Shown here: positions 61,208 to 64,000 of the stretch, one piece after another
How positions within the stretch are numbered: position 1 is the stretch's first letter
Layout: every line of letters starts with the position of its first letter
Origin: Hippophae tibetana
Lineage: Eukaryota > Streptophyta > Magnoliopsida > Rosales > Elaeagnaceae
Assembly: GCA_037013495.1 (NCBI GenBank)
Contig: CM072809.1
Location: forward strand, 14,171,001-14,235,000
Length of the DNA stretch: 64,000 bases
Direction: 5' to 3'
The notes under the pieces: generated by a model
What the model was told of the DNA's origin: nothing
Databases searched by the model: none
The model's input: only the letters and a program-made list of their open reading frames with translations
Position numbers and translations under genes: made by a program

Positions 61208-61264
61208 TGACGTCAGCTGGAAGTGATGATGACGTCAGCCCTAGGCAAATTACTGATGACGTCA
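61208..61264. promoter_or_regulatory. Three TGACGTCA palindromes in the leader of copia element 3
   Basis: Perfect 8-bp TGACGTCA copies lie at 61208-61215, 61230-61237 and 61257-61264. This is the site of bZIP/TGA-type factors. They lie between gag and the 5' LTR, in transcribed leader DNA downstream of the LTR promoter. Confidence 0.6.
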
Positions 61265-61339
61265 CGAACAGAGCGCGACGTGTCAGATCCACATGCGGTT
61301 GTTTTTGGCGGCACGTGAGGGCGCGTTCAGAGGTGTATG

Positions 61340-61630
61340 ACTGTGAGACTTCCACGGTTATGTAGATTGGGTCCCGACGATCACAATGGTATCTGCAGAT
61401 AGGTCGTCGGGTTAAGATTAACGGTGGTGGCGACGACGCGTGAATGGACATGCAGATCGTTTGAGCAGTGCATGAGGGAGCATGTGGTGTCTGATGGTTG
61501 CGATATTTCCACAGTTGTGTAGATCTGGTCGAGCCGATCACAGTGGTATATGCAGAAATTGTTTTGGAACAATATGCACAACGACGACGGTGATTGTAGT
61601 GGTTTGTATGGTGCGGAACTCCTTAACAAT
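61340..61630. repeat. Diverged direct repeat in the leader of copia element 3
   Basis: TTCCACGGTTATGTAGAT near 61350 and TTCCACAGTTGTGTAGAT near 61508 open two related segments about 158 bp apart, each followed by GATCACAATGGTATCTGCAG or its close variant. Confidence 0.65.
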
Positions 61631-61778
61631 GGTGACTGTAGTTCTGGAACCTAAGGACAACAACTGAAAGACGTCGGAGGTTCAACGGTGAATGATTGCA
61701 GCGGTTATTGTGACAGCGGAAGCTATAAGGGTTGAGTAACACCAAAAAAGAAAACACTACTAGAAAGACAAGAATAAT

Positions 61779-61791
61779 AGCTCTGATACCA
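61779..61791 (-). other. Primer-binding site of copia element 3
   Basis: The minus strand reads TGGTATCAGAGCT immediately next to the 5' LTR, an intact match to the usual initiator-tRNA primer site. Confidence 0.85.
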
Positions 61792-61936
61792 TGTTAGAAA
61801 TACTTAATGATTGTATTATATTCTGTGATTCAAATGAATACACATGATTCCTTTATATAGGAGGAATTACAAGTAAAATAGATATGTTTAAAGTAACTAA
61901 ATATAAATATCACTAAAATAAGTAGATATAAATTAG

Positions 61937-61971
<35 letters not shown>

Positions 61972-61998
61972 TAATATGTTACTAGATATAAATTAACA
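61792..61998 (-). repeat. 5' LTR of copia element 3
   Basis: This 207-bp repeat starts TGTTAGAAATAC and ends TTAACA. Several substitutions and a (TA)n expansion separate it from the 3' LTR, so insertion is old. Confidence 0.88.
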
Positions 61999-62009
61999 AT
62001 TTTTTTGAC

Positions 62010-63430
62010 TTATAAGATTTTTATTTTTTCTTTTGTATATTATTACTAAGTCTTATGTTATTCCATATTTCATCGATGAATATAAGATAAAGTTTTGTAC
62101 GATAGAATTATATATTCTATAAATTCTAATTGTCCTATTGCTATTAAAGTACCTGGTTTTTGAAAATTTAGGTTTTTCTTTTACATGCAATTTTATAAAA
62201 AAATTCAGTTCAATAATCGTTCTAATTTAATTATATTAAACTCAAACTGATATGAAATATATTAATGCATGATTACGTATATAGTATAGAATGATTTTTT
62301 TTTGTTTTGTACACTGTACATAAAATAACAAATAATGCTAGATTATGTACATGATACAATTTTTTTTGTTCTGTATACTATATAGAAAACCAAATGGAAA
62401 TTATTACAAGTAAATTTAAACATTTTAATTTCATTCGTGACACTTCAAAAATGTTGGTTTTTTTTTCGTTCATTTATAACATAAAGTTTTTTAAATTTTT
62501 TTGTATATTATTAAGTCTTGTATTCTTCTATATTTCATTAATGAATATCTAATGAAGTTTTGTATTACAGAATTATATATTCTATATAAATTATAATTTC
62601 CCCAATGTTATATAAGTATTTGATTTTTAAAAATTTACATAATTCTTTTTACATGCATATTAACATTGGATTATGTATATGGTATATAAAAAATTTCTTT
62701 GTCATGTCATTGTACAGAAAATGAGTGAAACTTATTGCAAGCAAATTTAAAATTCTGAATTTCATTTGTGACACCTCTAAATATTTATTATTTTTTCGTT
62801 TTTTATAAGATATTTTTTTTCCTATTTTTATATACTACTAAGTATTATATTCAGATGTGTGTGTTAAAGTTTTGTGTTATAGAATTATATATTTTATATA
62901 AATTATAATTATCCCATTGCTATTTAAGTATTTGATTTTTAAAAATCTACACACTTCTTTTTACGTGCAATCATATACAATTTTTCAGTTCAATAATCGT
63001 TCTAATTTGATTATATTAACCCCAAACTGTCATGAAATATATTAAGAGATTATTAGTTTTTTTTATTTTGTATACTTCACAATGTTGGATTATGTACATG
63101 GTACAATATATATATATATATATATATATTAGTTCTGTCAACGATTGAAAATTATTGCAAGCAAATTTAAACGTCTTAATTTCGTTTGTGACACCTCAAA
63201 ATATTTTTTTCGTTCGTTTTTATGAGATAAAGTTTTTTTCTATTTTTTCATATGACTAAAGTCTTATATTTTTTATATTTCATTGATGAATATATGATAA
63301 AATTTGGTATTACAAAATTATATTATCTATATAAATTATAATTGCTCTATTGTTATATAAGTATTTGGTTTTTAAAAATTTACATATTCCTTTTATAATG
63401 TAATTCTACGTAGATTGCCAGTTCACAAAT
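62010..63430. repeat. Diverged tandem array, four units of about 310-465 bp
   Basis: A block of about 400 bp recurs. The words GAATTATATATTCTATA (or variants), AAGTATTTGRTTTTTAAAA and, in three of them, CAAGCAAATTTAAA appear in order. Anchors fall at about 62105, 62570, 62882 and 63315, giving spacings of 465, 312 and 433. Copy 2 lacks about 130 bp present in copies 1 and 3, including the CAGTTCAATAATCGTTC segment. Copy 4 is partial. Long (TA)n stretches lie inside. Confidence 0.75.
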
Positions 63431-63532
63431 CGTTTTTATTTTATTTTATAAATATCTAATTATCTGTAACAAAAGAGAATAAATACAAGCCAATATTATG
63501 AAATTTTATTTTATTCTTTCTTAATATGGTTT

Positions 63533-64000
63533 TTCTTTTGGACATGTATTGTTCACTTGGAAGTTACCCTAGATTCTTCACATATCATAAGCATCTAACT
63601 TCTACTATGTCTTAATGTTTTGCTTAGAAACAGAACAAACCAAAACCTAATTACAAGGCAATTAAACTCACAAAGAAGCATCATTAAAAAGATAATGAAT
63701 TACAGAAACTACGATTTAATACCGAAAACATTTACCTACATTTACAATCCAAAATTAAAATTTTAAAAGGGAAAATTCATAAAGCACGTATAACTTCGAG
63801 CGAAATTCACCAAATCAAAGATTCATATATATGTCCTTTTTTATCTATTAAGTGAAAATAACTTAACATCTATGTCACGTCTCTTCATTGAGTTCAGGGT
63901 TCTCTTACAAGTCACAATAGCATTAGGAAACACTTATAGCCTATAACAGTTTCATTATAAATATAAATATAAAACAAATATTTAATTTCCACAAAGAAGT
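63533..64000 (+). promoter_or_regulatory. Second copy of the GDSL promoter (copy A2), gene lies beyond the edge
   Basis: From TTCTTTTGGACATGTATTG at 63533 the sequence follows 47096-47315 base for base with scattered changes, through GCATTAGGAAACACTTATAG (63920) and a TATAAATATAAATATAAAAC box (63956 on) to the last base. It includes about 240 bp (63677-63918) missing from copy A1. The window ends within the 5' UTR. By comparison with A1 the start codon should fall about a dozen bases past position 64000. Confidence 0.8.

Noticed and set aside
61179..61629. Minus-strand frames of 82 and 120 codons
   Set aside because: Leader of copia element 3 with internal direct repeats, upstream of gag.
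1..64000. tRNA, rRNA or CRISPR features
   Set aside because: By eye I found no complete tRNA A/B box pair, no rRNA-like sequence and no regularly spaced short repeats. A tRNA scan would settle the first.

Overview
The window is nuclear DNA from a flowering plant, almost certainly a eudicot. It is very AT-rich. The protein-coding genes match well-known dicot families, one of them with clean GT-AG introns, and much of the space is filled by Ty1/copia, Ty3/gypsy, CACTA-like, hAT-like and foldback elements. There is no sign of bacterial operons, CRISPR or organellar gene order. I cannot name the species from sequence alone.

Three protein-coding genes look intact. A five-exon group I WRKY transcription factor of the WRKY33 type lies on + at 18565-21502 (582 aa). 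A single-exon DUF4228/PADRE-type protein lies on - at 31555-32052. A single-exon exocyst subunit of the EXO70B1 type lies on - at 49323-51164 (613 aa). Two host genes are broken: a CIPK-type kinase fragment just downstream of the WRKY gene (22000-22660), and a GDSL esterase/lipase on + (47318-48611) that keeps most of its exons but has a frameshift, stops and a small deletion.

Layout: 1-730 is the edge of a decayed gypsy gag. 1261-7900 is AT-rich and holds a 60-bp tandem duplication, a roughly 180-bp-period tandem array and a 526-bp foldback element. 7907-14672 is a CACTA-like element split by a nearly complete copia (8537-14004). 14.7-18.5 kb is AT-rich sequence upstream of the WRKY gene. 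22.7-29.7 kb is gene-free with several tandem duplications. 29.7-31.1 kb is a short non-autonomous LTR element. 32421-37753 is a second copia, itself interrupted by a 443-bp hAT-type MITE. 37.8-43.5 kb is gene-free. 44.2-47.1 kb is a decayed gypsy element that abuts the GDSL pseudogene. A short retroposon-like insert lies between the GDSL pseudogene and EXO70. 51.3-56.4 kb is mostly empty. 56766-61998 is a third copia. 62.0-63.4 kb is a diverged tandem array, and 63533-64000 is a second copy of the GDSL promoter.

That last point is the most informative structural result. The window appears to stop just before the start codon of a paralogous GDSL gene, so 47-64 kb is an old gene duplication later filled by retroelements. 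The intact genes are not an operon or pathway. WRKY33, EXO70B1 and many PADRE proteins are linked to immunity or stress in other plants, but the link between them here is only proximity. I did not find a convincing new multi-gene system. The unusual content is nested mobile DNA, several unlisted tandem arrays, a cluster of W-boxes and a cluster of TGACGTCA sites.
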